Source: Hydractinia symbiolongicarpus (lineage: Eukaryota > Cnidaria > Hydrozoa > Anthoathecata > Hydractiniidae). From it: DNA of 64,000 bases. The stretch lies in NCBI RefSeq assembly GCF_029227915.1, contig NC_079875.1:25426001-25490000 (forward strand), given 5' to 3'. The notes beneath the pieces are model-generated. The model saw nothing but the letters and a program-made list of their open reading frames with translations, was not told where the DNA came from and made no database searches. This document shows positions 13,601 to 25,144 of this stretch, one piece after another; position 1 is the stretch's first letter, and the number at the start of each line of letters is the position of its first letter. Both the position numbers and the translations under genes were made by a program.

Positions 13601-13720
13601 TGCATACACAAAATGTGAAAAATACATTATTTGCTTAAAAACAGTCCTTAAACTCTTCATATTATGTAATACTTTTTTAAAAGTTGTTGTGGCTTGTTAA
13701 TTTAAGCTTAAAATGTCAAA
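10691..13720. repeat. Degenerate tandem-repeat field (about 100-200 bp units)
   Basis: The same short phrases recur many times in the same order: CAACAAAAATCA, a CATATGGT/TACTCCCTCACAAAAG segment, AAATGTxAAAAA, and AGCAGTTTGCAACA. Clear instances lie near 11,200, 11,390, 11,640, 11,830, 13,120, 13,200 and 13,400. Spacing is irregular, and a non-matching interval of about 700 bp (12,200-12,900) containing AGCTAGCTA runs interrupts it. It appears to be an old, diverged satellite or an amplified non-coding repeat. No gene is visible in it. Confidence 0.5.
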
Positions 13721-14410
13721 TGAAATAAGTTACAGTCACATTCTTAGCAAAGACCACTAAGATAACACTACGGTAGCTAGCTTAGCTACATGTAAAAAGC
13801 AACACAAAACTGAAGCAAACATAAGCTAGCTACAGCAGCTAATAGCTGGTCAGTTGAATATAAACTGGAGACTTAGCTAGGTATAAAGAACATGGCTACA
13901 TATTTATAAAGTCCAAGCTAGCTAGCTATTAGGTTGTTGTTGGTGTGGTTGGTTTTATGATGCTAGCTAACAAACATGTCTCGCATCAATAATATCATCA
14001 AAACTGAAAAAAACATAAACATACCTTACAGAAACCTTTCTATACTTCATTTTTATACCATGCGCCTTTTTAAATGCTTTTGTAAAGATTTATTTTGAAG
14101 GAAAGAGTAGAAATTGCTTAAAAAGAACAGCCATCTTTTTTGCAAACACAATTTCCGTTACTTTGTGCTAGAACTTCATTTAACAAACCACATAAAACTC
14201 GCAGCTTTTCACGACAAAGAAGACATAATTTTTTCGGCGACTTTAAAGAGAATTTCGGCAACATCAAAGGAAAATGGCGATATAAACTTTGCCTGTCACA
14301 GAGACACGGAACTGGCGTATTATTATATAGATGCACTTCCAGATAGTTCCTACATTATGAACATATGCAGCAGTACAATTCATGCAACATTTAAATTTCA
14401 CACTAATAAA
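13721..14410. other. Non-coding AT-rich stretch with GCTAGCTA runs
   Basis: AGCTAGCTAGCTATT and similar palindromic tetranucleotide runs occur near 13,800-13,970. Open frames on both strands at 14,114-14,458 overlap each other, show no motifs, and sit just downstream of the minus-strand ORF described next. They could be its 3' region. Confidence 0.35.
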
Positions 14411-14900
14411 TTATGTAAAATCACATTTTCCGGTAGCAATTCTTATGTAACTATTTAACGATGGGGTACACTTAAAATATTTCCATTTTGGCTTATCTGC
14501 TCCTCCAGCCTTTAAAATATTGTCCAGATGGAAATGGACGTATTTGGCAACTTTTAAATGTAAGGCTGCTAGATACATGCTAGCACCTATGCACATCATG
14601 TCGTTAATGTATTGCTTAAATTTTTCTTCTTCTTCTTCATCTTCTTGAACACCTGTTATGGCAATAGCAGCCTTTTTGTACTTTGATAAAACAACATCCC
14701 AATTCGGGGCAAGCGTAGCTGCAAATTCCGAATAGGCTACGGATGGTCTATTAAACCACTTGCGTCTAGATGGTTTTAATTTTTTTTTCGAAATCCCCAA
14801 CCGTTGCAGTATTGGTAGTGGTTGCTGGACCGTATGGTCTAAGGAAATCATTCGGGAAATGATCAAAAAAGAACACTGCGACTTTTGTTCGAAGTGACAT
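14411..14900 (-). pseudogene. Unrecognised helical-protein family, copy 1
   Basis: A 151-codon minus-strand frame contains KKAAIAITGVQEDEEEEEK and then IGASMYLAALHLKVAKYVHF. It is homologous to 35,296-35,960, which shares the KKAAIAITGVQEDE and LHLKVAKYVHFHLDD stretches and the AGGADKP ending. This copy lacks about 40 codons found between VVTSK and YKKAAIAI in the other copy. A frameshift near the 5' end separates a PYGPAT segment from the main frame. Predicted to be alpha-helical and soluble; there is no signal peptide. A related motif, a Gly-Ala, then L/M-Y, then His and VA, also occurs in the 34-kb ORF. Function unknown. It may be an accessory gene of a transposon amplified in this genome. 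Confidence 0.55.
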
Positions 14901-16128
14901 CTAAATATATTTAAAAAAATTTAAATGTTTTAGAAAGAGTAAATGTAAAATGTAATGGCTCATTTTCATATAGCTTTTTGAATAACCTAAATCTGGACAT
15001 CAAGGAAACAACGTAAAATTATTGCAACTATAAGAAACCTCAGAACTTAATCTATTGATTTTTACTATTATTGTGTGTGAAAATGGGTAACAAAAAAATC
15101 CTGATTGGGAAAATGTATGAACTGCGAACATATTCATTGTTATCATTATCAAGAACCATCAAAACAGTTCTGTTAAGAACTTCGACACCACATAAGTTTA
15201 TTTTAATTTTTATAGTTTTTTTTTAATCATATTAGTGTCTCTTTTTTCGGTTTTTTTGGGCCTATGCACGCTTTTTCGTAGGCAACTTATCGGCACCCTC
15301 ATGCTCGCTATACACATAAAAAACAATGTGAAATTATGTAATTTGTACGTTCAGGTACTATGGACGGCTTACTCTACAGATATTAGCTAGCTATTAGCTA
15401 AACATGTTACCTGAATCATCATTATTCGGATTTTCGTGGCTTTAAAAAGTTTCATCAACATTCCCACCTATGTTCATCATTGCAATCCAGTGCTGGAATG
15501 TTGTCAATAACTTCCATAGTACGCAAAGATGAGGGACGGTGTTTAGATTTGACATTCTTCTTAGTGCAATCACCATTTTTACGTCTGAAGTAAAAATTAG
15601 TTTTTGAGACAGATTGTCCACAAAAATTTCAGATTTTCTTCATTTTGACCGTTGCTTGCTATATTTCTTGTTCAAATGAAGAGATTCGGGACCGCAGTTT
15701 CAAGGCCCCGATTTTAAACAACTCCATTAACTTTCCAGATCGTCATTGTCTTTTTTTTACTGGATGAAAATTTCCCTTTTTAACGTTCTTATATAATAAA
15801 TTTACAATTTTATATTAAATAATAACTTATTAAACTGACACTTTTTAGCAATTTTAACTTGGCCTTGATTTTGCCAGTCTGGAAGATCGACCCGTGGCGC
15901 GAAAATTTAACGTCTTTTCATCATTTCACATTTTACAAGAAAAACATTTTACCAGAGCATTTTTTATGGCATCAACAACATCATTTTTTAGTAAAAGAGC
16001 CATTGACTACACCTAAAGGTGTAAAGTTCTTCTGCCAACTCAGGTAGCTAGCTAGATGCAATTTATATTTGTTTGTTTTTTGAAATGGGCTCTTTAAATC
16101 TGAAATTTTATTTTCTTATAATTTTTAG
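14901..16128. other. Stretch without a supported gene
   Basis: AT-rich, with AGCTAGC runs near 15,390 and 16,045. A short plus-strand frame at 15,859-16,047 has no motif. It lies just before the exons of the coiled-coil pseudogene and could be a leader or an unrelated sequence. Confidence 0.35.
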
Positions 16129-17477
16129 ATCACTGCTTTTTCCATCAACACCAAGGGACAGTAATAATAGAAACTCCTCCGATAATTCATTTTCATCCTC
16201 AGCATCATTGGTTTCACCAAATAATAATGGGAACGTTTTACAGTATGTTTTTGGTCACTTCAATATCAAATATTTGTGTGTAGCTCACAGCTAAAAGTTT
16301 TCTCAGACTACAACATAAATAAATACTGGTAGACGGAGCAAATCAATCTTATATATTTCTGGATGATACATAATTATGCAACTATACTGTTTTAGTCTAC
16401 TTAACAATCTCCAAGACAACTTTAATGAGAAAATAAATCAAACTCAAGGAGCAAATGAGGAGATTGTGCGAAATTTACAAGGAGAATTGAAAGAATTGAG
16501 GGATGAGGTAGCTGTGTTAAAGCAGCCAAAACAAAAAGGGAAAATTGCAATTCCTGTGGAGTTATCGGTACGACTTTTTCTTATTATGTTGACGTTCCCC
16601 TCTTTTTTTGTGAAATTTCAGCTGGTAATTCTCGCAAAAATTTATTCTCCTAACGCAACCGCCATTATATATTATTCCATTTTTAGAAAACGATTCGTGA
16701 CCTGTAACAACCATTCCAACAGGTGGGAGGCTAGAATTTTAGTCAGCCGTAAGTCTGCCTGTTTGTTTTTGGATCCTTTCTTTTGTCATTACGAGGTAAA
16801 TAGTGATAAGCAGTCTATTGCAAGGTCTGAATGATAGCTCTGTGAATTTGATCGGCGAATTCGAAAAATTAAGTTTATAAAAATAAACATTGAATGAAGT
16901 TTGACCTCAAACATTTAAAATTTTATATAAGCGTCAATTATTCTAAAAATTGTCCTTGGTTTGTCATTATTCACTAAATCTTTGATTAGAAGCCATTAAC
17001 AAATTCTTTGAAGGACAAAAGAGAAAATATGTCCTTGCACTATCATCTGATGTGAAACAAACGAGAATAAAAAAAAAACAGAAAAATCATCACAGCCAGA
17101 CATAGAGTAAGTATCAAAGTTTTGTGTTAAAAATAGACTAAGGAAATAAAAGCATAGTATAGTATATATACATATTGTAAAATAGTCCTTGATTTTGATG
17201 TTATTGTCCTTTTATACTTTAGTTATACAATGCGGGAGATAAATTTTTAAAAAAATAATGACTTGGACGTTTGGAGCAAATTTAATGTGTGGGCAATGTC
17301 TGAAAATGAAGACGAAGAAGGGAATAAGATATTGCGATCTCTCCCTTGGAGAGCCGAGGAGGTTTCAATTTTATAAGAAGATGTGACATGGCATTGGAAG
17401 TAATTAGAAAATATGGCGAACCATCTGACCGTGCACCAAATGTTCACTGTCTTGAATTTGTAAAACCAGAACTTTAA
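16129..17477 (+). pseudogene. Five-exon unrecognised gene with coiled coil, decayed by frameshifts
   Basis: Exons can be drawn with GT-AG borders. They are 16,129-16,242 (Ser/Asn-rich), 16,396-16,567, 16,687-16,748, 16,990-17,106 and 17,223-17,477. The second contains ANEEIVRNLQGELKELRDEV, a good coiled-coil heptad pattern. The last contains LRSLPWRAEEV and ends GEPSDRAPNVHCLEFVKPEL before TAA. Phases match between exons 1 and 2. Exon 3 has a one-base shift (CTGTAACAACC), exon 4 one in an A-run, and the last exon two (a T-run and an A-run), so the protein is broken. I recognise the WR-x-EEV style C-terminus as typical of uncharacterised proteins repeated in cnidarian genomes, but know no function. 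It is likely a decayed transposon-associated gene. Confidence 0.5.
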
Positions 17478-17804
17478 TTGTAATGTTTTCTTTGCTTTGT
17501 GCTTATTTCAATTATTACTTTACTTAAAAACCTAAAAATATTTTTTTGTTCATTGTTTTTCACAGAAACAAGTTTTGGCTAAGGTTTTAAGATGCTCTAT
17601 ATCTTATAGTTTTTTATTATTTATGTTTTATTGTAGTTTAAAAAAATTGCTTAATATATATTTTATTATTAAAAAAGAAAATATTTTTTGGGCGTCAATT
17701 TTTTAGACGCCTTATATGTATACAATATAGAAGGAATATATAACTCATCAAACATCCCATTTTGACCAATTCTATGTCAATAACAGAGCAGTTTTTTTAT
17801 CAAT

Positions 17805-18245
17805 AATATTGATTCCGACAACTGGGCGATAGATTACGAATCATTTAATTACATTCAACACAGGTTTCACATTACAACAATCGATCGTTTCGTCAACGAC
17901 ATAAATAAGAAACTTGACAACTTTAACTCAAAATATTATTGTCCGAATCCGCTTGGTGTTAACGCGTTTACTTACAATTGGATCAGTGTTTTTAATTAGC
18001 TGTACCCCCTGCCCCTGCCCCCCATCTTAGTGGCTGATGTTCTAAATCACCTGAAAATTTGCAGCAGTTAAGGCATATTATTAAACCCTATGTGTCAATC
18101 ATCATATTTCTGCCCATTCTTAACTCCCAACAGAACCCATACTTACGACTTTGTAATCCGTTTAAAAGTTTAAATCTGTTACTTTGTTTGTAGAATTTAA
18201 CACACTAAAAATTAATTCTGTTATATACTCTGCAAAGAATTTGAC
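17805..18245 (+). mobile_element. DIRS-like retrotransposon relic (post-RNase H region)
   Basis: In broken plus-strand frames the sequence reads DNWAIDYESFNYIQHRF, then TTIDRFVNDINKKL, FNSKYYCPNPLGVNAF, a VxVADVLNHLKIC-like stretch and a SSYFCPFLT-like stretch. This order is the segment that follows RNase H in DIRS/Ngaro-type elements. There it typically reads as a D-W, a DRFAS-like box, N-x-FN-S-x-x-x-P and VxxxIxHLKxC. Multiple stops make it a dead fragment. It lies in the opposite orientation to the larger DIRS relic at 19.9-22.8 kb, so it is a separate insertion or a rearranged piece. Confidence 0.6.
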
Positions 18246-18295
18246 ACAGGGGCGATTGCTGCACGGGTGTAAAATCGAACGGCCGTATGCATGAA

Positions 18296-18395
18296 ATCGC
18301 TGGACAGGCGTATGTGAGAAACTGCTGGATGGGCGTATGTGAGAAACTGCCGGATGGGCGTATGTGAGAAACTGCCGGATGGGTGTGTGTCTGGA
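18296..18395 (+). repeat. Minisatellite, 25-bp unit
   Basis: About four head-to-tail copies of GC(T/C)GGATGGGCGTATGTGAGA followed by AACT, with degenerate edges (GGACAGGCGT variants). The minus-strand frame across 18,205-18,441 is simply this repeat translated. Confidence 0.85.
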
Positions 18396-18540
18396 CAGGC
18401 GTTTGTATTAAATTACCAGGGGGTGTATATACAAGCAACATCCAGAACCACTAAGGGTACACTTTTCTAAAACATTGGTTTGTTTACATTTTTTTTATTC
18501 TTAAGAGATTAAAAAAATAATTTTATTGCTGTCGAAAAAT

Positions 18541-18894
18541 ATAAAAACCAATACTAAAGCGCTTCACCTGAATGCATGGCACAGTTTACGGTTCATATTA
18601 GTCCCTTCACTGGTAACAAAGTTATTATTATTAATAAGATATTTTTTGTGCAAAATTAATATTATTTCTTCACACATGCTATATGTAGTATAAATACACT
18701 AGTTGTTAGCAAACTTGTGTTTCACATTGGGAATTTATATTTTTTTATGTGACGACACACAAATTGAGAGAGAAAATGAGAGACAAACATTTTTTACTCT
18801 TTTACAAATAAAAACCAGTACTAAAGCGCTGCACCTGAATTCGTGGAACAGTTTACGGTTCATATTAGTCCCTTCACTGGTAACAAAGTTATTT
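18541..18894 (+). repeat. Pair of direct repeats, about 86 bp
   Basis: 18,541-18,626 and 18,808-18,894 are nearly identical. Both begin ATAAAAACCA and end with TCCCTTCACTGGTAACAAAG followed by TTATT, with a few substitutions. The 180 bp between them has no visible gene. Confidence 0.8.
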
Positions 18895-19077
18895 GCGTTT
18901 CGACTTTCGGTCCCCTGGCTAGTTTACACACAAATTATTAGTTACATAAATCAAGACAAAGCAACTTTTACATATGTGCATGTCAAAGTACAAAACATTT
19001 TACAGTTTATGTCCAGCAAGATCGTACAAACCAGATGATATCAACAGATCTTGCCCGACAGAACAACAATGTCATAT

Positions 19078-19290
19078 AATAAGCTTCCGTCCGTCTCTCT
19101 GTAACTTTTGCAAAGTGGGTTATATTTTTCACAGTTTTCTTTAACAAGGTTATAAAACATCATCTATAGAATTGTTCTGTAATTTACCAAACTTTGACGT
19201 TAAAACAAAATTGACGTCAAATGAAAGTACAAAAAAATTAGTGAAGCCATTGCATTGCACTTTTAAATTTAAGGCTGCAAAATTGGAAAC
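19078..19290 (-). repeat. Dispersed repeat, partial inverted copy (matches 32,846-33,025)
   Basis: The reverse complement of this stretch aligns with 32,846-33,025 through ACTTTTGCAAAGTGG, TTCTGTAA, CAAACTTTGACGTTAAA, TTGACGTCAAA and AGTGAAGCCATTGCATTGCA. It is the same family as the 10.6-kb copy's parent. Confidence 0.75.
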
Positions 19291-19942
19291 GAGTTGAAAT
19301 TGGAAAATTGGAAACCTCTGTTGTCTTTGTTGCTTAAAGCACACACCATTCTCACTTGATCATTCTCAGCTTAAAGCAATATACATTTTTTACTACTGTT
19401 TGCGTTAAACTGATTTTTCGTTTTGTGTTTCATAAAAATGCTACTCCGTTTTCTTATTGTCGAAATTGTTATAGTGGAAGAAGCGTTTATTTTATTTTTT
19501 ACTATAATTTTTATTATAGTAAAATAAATTTGCCTAGGTGCGCTTCTTCTACCTTGCGTTTAAAAGATCCCTAAATGTGATGAAGGACCCTCTATGTGCA
19601 ATGTTTGTTAATTGTTTTAAGTATTTTCTCCTTATATTTTCTTTCTGTCTTTCTGTTATTTGTAATTTCTACAACAACTTTTTGTGTTAAAATGTGCCAT
19701 GCGACTTAATAGGGAAATTTATGTGGATTTCTGAAAACAATGACAGTAACACTGGGGGGAGTTTTGTTTGCTGTACTATGCGCAGTTTTTGAACTGAAGA
19801 ACACAAGAAAGAATACAAAAATTTCGCTTCTTTCCTATTCCTTATTCGGACACAATAAATAAAAACATCCGTTTTTGGTATTTGTTGGTATTTGAAGAGG
19901 AAAAAAGAAAAGTTACAACCCCAAACTGAATATCTTGAAGTG

Positions 19943-20248
19943 TTACTTATCCTTAATATATTTATCTCTGTTGCTGGAGGAAGCCCATCTCCCATGCTTT
20001 CCAATTAACCTATCTGAAATGTTATTATTGGCGGCTGCTGTTGCCCCGCCCGATCTCAATGAATGCAAACCGAAACTTTTTGTTTCTTCTTTTGTAATCG
20101 GTTTTAGTAATTCCATGAATGTGTGTCTTAATCGGCTGTAAGATAACTGATATTTTCCTATGACTTTATGTCCTTTTCGAGTTTTTGAAAGTCTGCGCAT
20201 AAAGTACGAATCTGGTTCAAGTTTCGCTGTGAGGATGTACTTATTCAA
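19943..20248 (-). pseudogene. Tyrosine recombinase catalytic fragment of the DIRS-like element
   Basis: A 101-codon frame carries the recombinase core. FGLHSLRSGGATAAANN provides the H-x-L-R box, and HGRWASSSNRDKYIKD provides the second His/Trp and the candidate nucleophilic Tyr. The upstream first Arg box lies in damaged sequence. The N-terminal core-binding piece is at 20,592-20,404 and includes VCLYLNDLLKE and SAFCGILWGHISAG. The family role is to integrate a circular DNA intermediate. The frame itself is open, but the gene around it is broken. Confidence 0.8.
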
Positions 20249-22279
20249 CCAATAAATTGGACAGGAAATAGAATTGGTTATACTAATACATATAATATTA
20301 CCTTCTCGATGCTGATCTGTTTTAGATCAAAGAACGTTTATTATAATACTTTCGTGGCCTTAATGGATGTGTTTTACCCTTAGTTCCTTTAACTCTCCAA
20401 TTCTTAGGAATCCTGCTTTTTGGTTGAAGATTCCGAAACTTGTCTGGTAGCGCCTTCTATTTTAACGAACTTTTGATCAGTTGGGCTAGTTATTCCTGCT
20501 GAAATATGACCCCAAAGAATGCCACAAAATGCTGATGTTAATGCGCTAGGTTGAGACTGTTCTTTTAACAAATCGTTAAGATAAAGACACACAAAAAACG
20601 GATCTGCTGGTATGCTTTGAACTTAGTTAAAAGATTGTGAACACCTGACCCACTTTTCCCAAGCAGGTTTATACTTATTTAGCGTAGACTTTGCGAACGC
20701 CGATTGGATCACTTCTTGAAGAGAACTAGCAAGATTGCTTAAACGAGGGTTTTCAATTGATTCTGCTGTCTTCCATATGCCTTGCCAGAAAACATTACCT
20801 TAAGAAATATCACAGGTAAGTTAATAATTAGTCATATATACATTACATTACGAAATGCTTAAATTTATATTTCGTCTAAAAAAGACATATCGAGTCGCAC
20901 TGGCAAACAGACCAGCTACCCCAAGATGGTATTCTGCCTAAAAAGGAAGTACAAGCTTCAGCTGTTGTAACACTAAAACAACCCGGCTACCCAAAGAGGG
21001 TTTCGGTCTAAGAAGGACGTATGAGCTTACATCGGTGGTTGTAACACAAAAACAACCAACTACCCAAAGAGGGTATTCAGTCCAAAGAAGACGTATAATT
21101 TTTCTGCCAAAAATATGCGATGTCCACTCAGGGTACTATTAACACGCCGCTACTTTTGCAAATTTTCATATGCGTTAAAGTCTCACCAGTAAAACAGTTA
21201 ACGCAAGACGTCCCTGGGCAATAAATTTTTGAATTAAACTTTGCCACTTTTTTGTTCAAGTTATCAGCGAACCTGTCAATCGTAAATGTGCCAAATTTAC
21301 TTTGAATGAAAGAAAATGTTTAATTGTCTATTTTCCAATCGTCCGCATTGTTTTAATTCGATAACTCATCAGCCAAAGTATTAAGTTCTCTAGGGATCCA
21401 CGACGATTCTAATTTATTGTCGTATTGAACACAAAAGTTGAAAATTAGTACGGCTAATGCTTGCAAATGAGGTTTTTTACTACCGACTTCAATGATGCGC
21501 GAAACATTAAAATTATCAGAATACCAAAGAACTTGTTTATGTTTTAAGATTTTAGCGAAACTTGACTAAATGTTTTTTTTGCTGGCGTCAGAATGCACTA
21601 TTTTCGTAGTCACGTGTTGGCTTTTAATATAAAAACCGTTGTATCTATCTAAGTTCTATTTCCAAAAGTTTAGTTCTTATAAACATTCCGATTCGATATA
21701 ATAAACCTTATCCCAATCCCATTTATCTTTCGATTGTACAAACATACATTTGGCGTGTGAACAACCTGTATAGTGGACCTATTCCGGGACTCATGGAAAT
21801 AAATTCCAAGCGAAATCTTAATACTTTCTGTGAGATTTGTCTATGGCATGTGGTGATATCCGTCTTTCAGGTCGAATGTCCCGACAAAGCAGTTTTGTTG
21901 AAATAACTTAGCCACGGTTTTAAGATTTTCGTATTTAAACTTTTTGACGTCTAAAAATTTGTTTACATGTAAGACTAACCTTAATTTAGAACTTTCGGCA
22001 ACAGTTAGAGGGTTACAAATATATCGCCTTTCTTCGATCTCCTCTACACATCTATCCCTCAGAAGTTTTAATATCGTGTCTTCAACAAAATAAGGATTTT
22101 AGCTAGATTTATTATTCTTTGCTACAAAAAGGCGATGGTTCTTTTACTAATGGCAAAAAATATCTGTTTTTCACTACGTTTAACACAAAAGGGGAAGCTT
22201 TTAAATATTTCTCCCAAAATTCGCAATGCCAGGTACAGATTCATGTGAACATTTAAACTCGACTGATTGTTTGTTACGA

Positions 22280-22793
22280 TTAATAATTGTTTTCTCTTCT
22301 ATATTTAGAAACGTTGAAAGGTTGTCGCGTGGGGCAACTGCTGTAGAAATGACCATATTTTCCAAACGACCAGCAGACTGAAGAATTTGGTTTTTGTCGA
22401 AATTCTCGAAAATCTTTGGGGACGTAAGTGGAAAAAGGTTCCGTTTCTTCCCTCCGGAATGAAAAACGTAGTTTATATGGTGAGAATCTTGGATTTTTGA
22501 AATTTTTCCTTTCTTTCATTTGCTTTGCAGTATATATAGCTTTAGATATTTGTTTTTCGTCATCTGACCCAGAGGCAAGATCGTCTTTTAGGTATTCCTT
22601 AATTGTATTGCTTCTGGTTACCTTCGCCTTTTAACTGCACGTTCTCCAATTTTCTTTTTTCTTTTAACTTTTTAGAAATGATGTCAACGATGCGATCTGT
22701 GTCGGCGTTAGCTACAGGAGGAAGGACCACTGTGCTTGCCATTGCTCGTACCACAATGTTTGTGATGGTTTCCTCTAGTTGGTTTTGATCCAT
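22280..22793 (-). pseudogene. Gag-like fragments of the DIRS-like element
   Basis: The frame starting MDQNQLEETITNIVVRAM at 22,793 is followed, after a break, by a basic segment ending in a CCHC-type zinc knuckle (22,519-22,280). One of the metal-binding Cys residues is Phe. Position and knuckle suit a nucleic-acid-binding gag protein. Confidence 0.65.
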
Positions 22794-24007
22794 TTTTGTA
22801 ACAAATAAAAAACGACTGTCTTTGATGCTGTCCCAACAAAACGAGGTCTTACAAGTTTAAAAACGTCCTTTTTAAACGCGTCTTCACTGCGCATGCGTGA
22901 AGACATCTCCTTCGCAGATGCGAAGCTTCCTCCCGCAGAAACGGAAAGAAACTTCATTCCCTTCTTTCCTGCGCAACGAAGGAAATTTCGCAAGCGTGCA
23001 TTTCAAACATTACATTAACCTTGCATGCTTTCATCCCAAGCGTACATGACATTGTATCTTTTCATGTATATTTCATAAGTTTTGCACATGCTTTGATAGA
23101 CGTTTTTCGCGAACAACATTCATCTTACCGTCGGCACATCATAGCTATGTATAGGAGATGTACATAGACAAAATTTAGCAATATTTAATATTAAACACGA
23201 TTGGAATATTTGTAGAATTTTTCATTACTTTTTAACGAAGTGTGATGACAGCTTTTTATATTAAAAATTTTTAGGACTTTGATGATGATTGTCCTCAACC
23301 GTCTTTTTCAAACAATATTACAATATTAACGTCGCATGCTTTCCGTAATTATAAAATTCATGTTTCTATATCTTATAAAAACATATTTTCCAACGTAAGT
23401 TTAATGGTTTTTCGCTTCAATTATAACTACCTATTAAGGAATTAATAATGACATTGTATCTTGCTCATGTAGGGAATTCATACCACGGTTACTGATATCC
23501 CACGATATTTTAAGAAAATAAATTAATTAACCAGAACGATTTCATTCCACACCTTGTCGAGATAAGCCATGTTGAGCGAGAGGAAAGAGTTTCTGACGAT
23601 GAGAAAAAGTAACATGACTGGCTAAAAAGTTTGTAGTAGCGGATGGTAAGTTGCGTTTTTACTAATTCTTATCTATTTTTTCATTTACCTCATTCAAAGA
23701 ACGGTGTACCTGTTAAGGATGGTAAGTCGAATTTTTACAATTCGAACAATCTTACAATCTTTGTAAGTTATAACTTGCGATCATCTTTTTAATTTTTAAC
23801 AGCATTTTATGGAAAGGCGGAAAAAGCAATTGTGGCAGCCCAGAATAGGTTAAAATCGACGATCTGGATTGCTGTATGTGATATTTTTTAGTAAAAGTAT
23901 ATAAACAGTAAAACTGCTAAAGAAAAAGTATTCACATCACATATCAACATCTACCTACATACACTATAAACTCCCATGAGGGATAAGTCATAATTAAACT
24001 TTTATTA

Positions 24008-24986
24008 CTAATTCACGGCTTTTAAACTCGTCCTTTGTGTTTCTTTAGGCTTTACTTCCCGAATGCAAAGTGCCTTCAGTGTCATTAAATGATATTCCGA
24101 CTTAATCGATTTTGCCATTATTTCTGCATGATTGATTGATAGCTCCACATTACATGTCTTAAAATGACGTCCCACGGCAGTATATTTATGCTCTTTGATA
24201 CGGGTTAGAAGATGTCGGGTAGTCTGCCCCACATAACACGATAGACATCGTGAACACGTTATTTGTACACTAAACCGCTTTGCATTGGCTGCGTCAGAGG
24301 TGCTTTCAATGATGGTAGAACTGATTTTATTTTCTTAATTGTAGAGACAATTTTGCATGGTGCATTGATGCGTTTTAACGAGCGTTCAAATTTCTCCGAC
24401 ACCTTCCCTCGATATTGAAGAAAAACAAGTTTTTTCTCTATTTCATCGTCGTTAATTTCTTCCACCGTAGGTGGTTTCGGTCGGTATATCTTTTCCAGGG
24501 TCTTCTCAATAATTTCTTCGTAAAACGATGGAGGGTACTGGTTATTCTCAAGGAGAGATTTTGCGTTCAAGAGACTTTGATGAAAATTCTCCCAGGTGCT
24601 ACATGCGTAATGAGTCCTATACACCAGACCGGTTACTACGGAATGTTTAAACTTTATGGGAGCTAGCGAATGGAAGTTCATTGTTAATCCTGTGTCACTA
24701 GCTTTCCTATACCACGTTGATGTTAAATTCTCGCCTCTGTGTACTTTAGGTTGGGATGGAAGTTGTTTATTTCCATAAGTTTGTCATTAATTTGTTCTCT
24801 ATTGATATCTCTCAGGATATCATCCATGTACCGGGAGTATAGCTTTGCGTCGTTTCTTATACGTGTGTCAAACTTGCTAAGCCAGCCATTAGCTATATTT
24901 GGAGCTGGCGGACTTCCCGTCGCTAATCCGTCCCTTTGTCTGTAGTAACCATCATGTGTTAGGAGCAACACATCACGACTGCACAT
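24008..24986 (-). pseudogene. Penelope-like RT plus GIY-YIG fragments
   Basis: The RT palm ORF (24,986-24,723) has the YMDD catalytic box. It is followed by a thumb-like frame (24,681-24,259) with HSVVTGLVYRTHYACSTW and LQYRGKVSEKFERSLKR. The terminal frame (24,232-24,008) reads GQTTRHLLTRIKEHK and VGRHFKTCN, an endonuclease core whose GIY part lies just upstream, across a frame break. The N-terminal half of RT is missing. Confidence 0.75.
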
Positions 24987-25144
24987 GTTTGCTAGTTGAA
25001 AATTTTCTCCCTGATCTTTGTCAGAGCATCTTTAGATCACAACTAAAAACGTCTTTCAACATGCATGTACAAAATGTTAAAAAATTCTTTTGATAAAAAT
25101 AAAATGTATAAAATTCGTTTATTAACAATAAAAGTCGTTAAAAA

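Larger units (their letters stand above)
19940..22800 (-). mobile_element. DIRS-like tyrosine-recombinase retrotransposon, decayed
   Basis: Read on the minus strand, the order is gag, reverse transcriptase, RNase H, tyrosine recombinase. Gag spans 22,793-22,599 and 22,519-22,280. Its zinc knuckle reads CWSFGKYGHFYSSC, with the second Cys replaced by Phe. The reverse transcriptase lies at about 22,090-21,700 and reads CNPLTVAESSKLRLVLHVNK, then GTFDLKDGYHHMP. RNase H, about 21,620-21,340, shows HSDAS, WYSDNFNVSRI and SWIPRELNTLADELS. The recombinase N-terminal part is at 20,760-20,400 and the catalytic part at 20,248-19,943. This domain set defines DIRS-type elements, which integrate with a recombinase rather than a DDE integrase. 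Frameshifts and stops are present throughout. Terminal repeats were not identified; the GC-rich 22,860-22,990 stretch may be the 5' end. Confidence 0.85.

Noticed and set aside
10691-13720. CRISPR-like spaced repeats
   Set aside because: Repeats are degenerate and spacing irregular, with no cas genes, and the genome is eukaryotic.
14114-14458. 114-codon plus-strand frame
   Set aside because: Overlaps other frames on both strands and has no motif, splice context or homology I recognise.
18205-18441. Minus-strand Pro/His/Thr-rich frame
   Set aside because: It is the 25-bp minisatellite translated; no other coding evidence.
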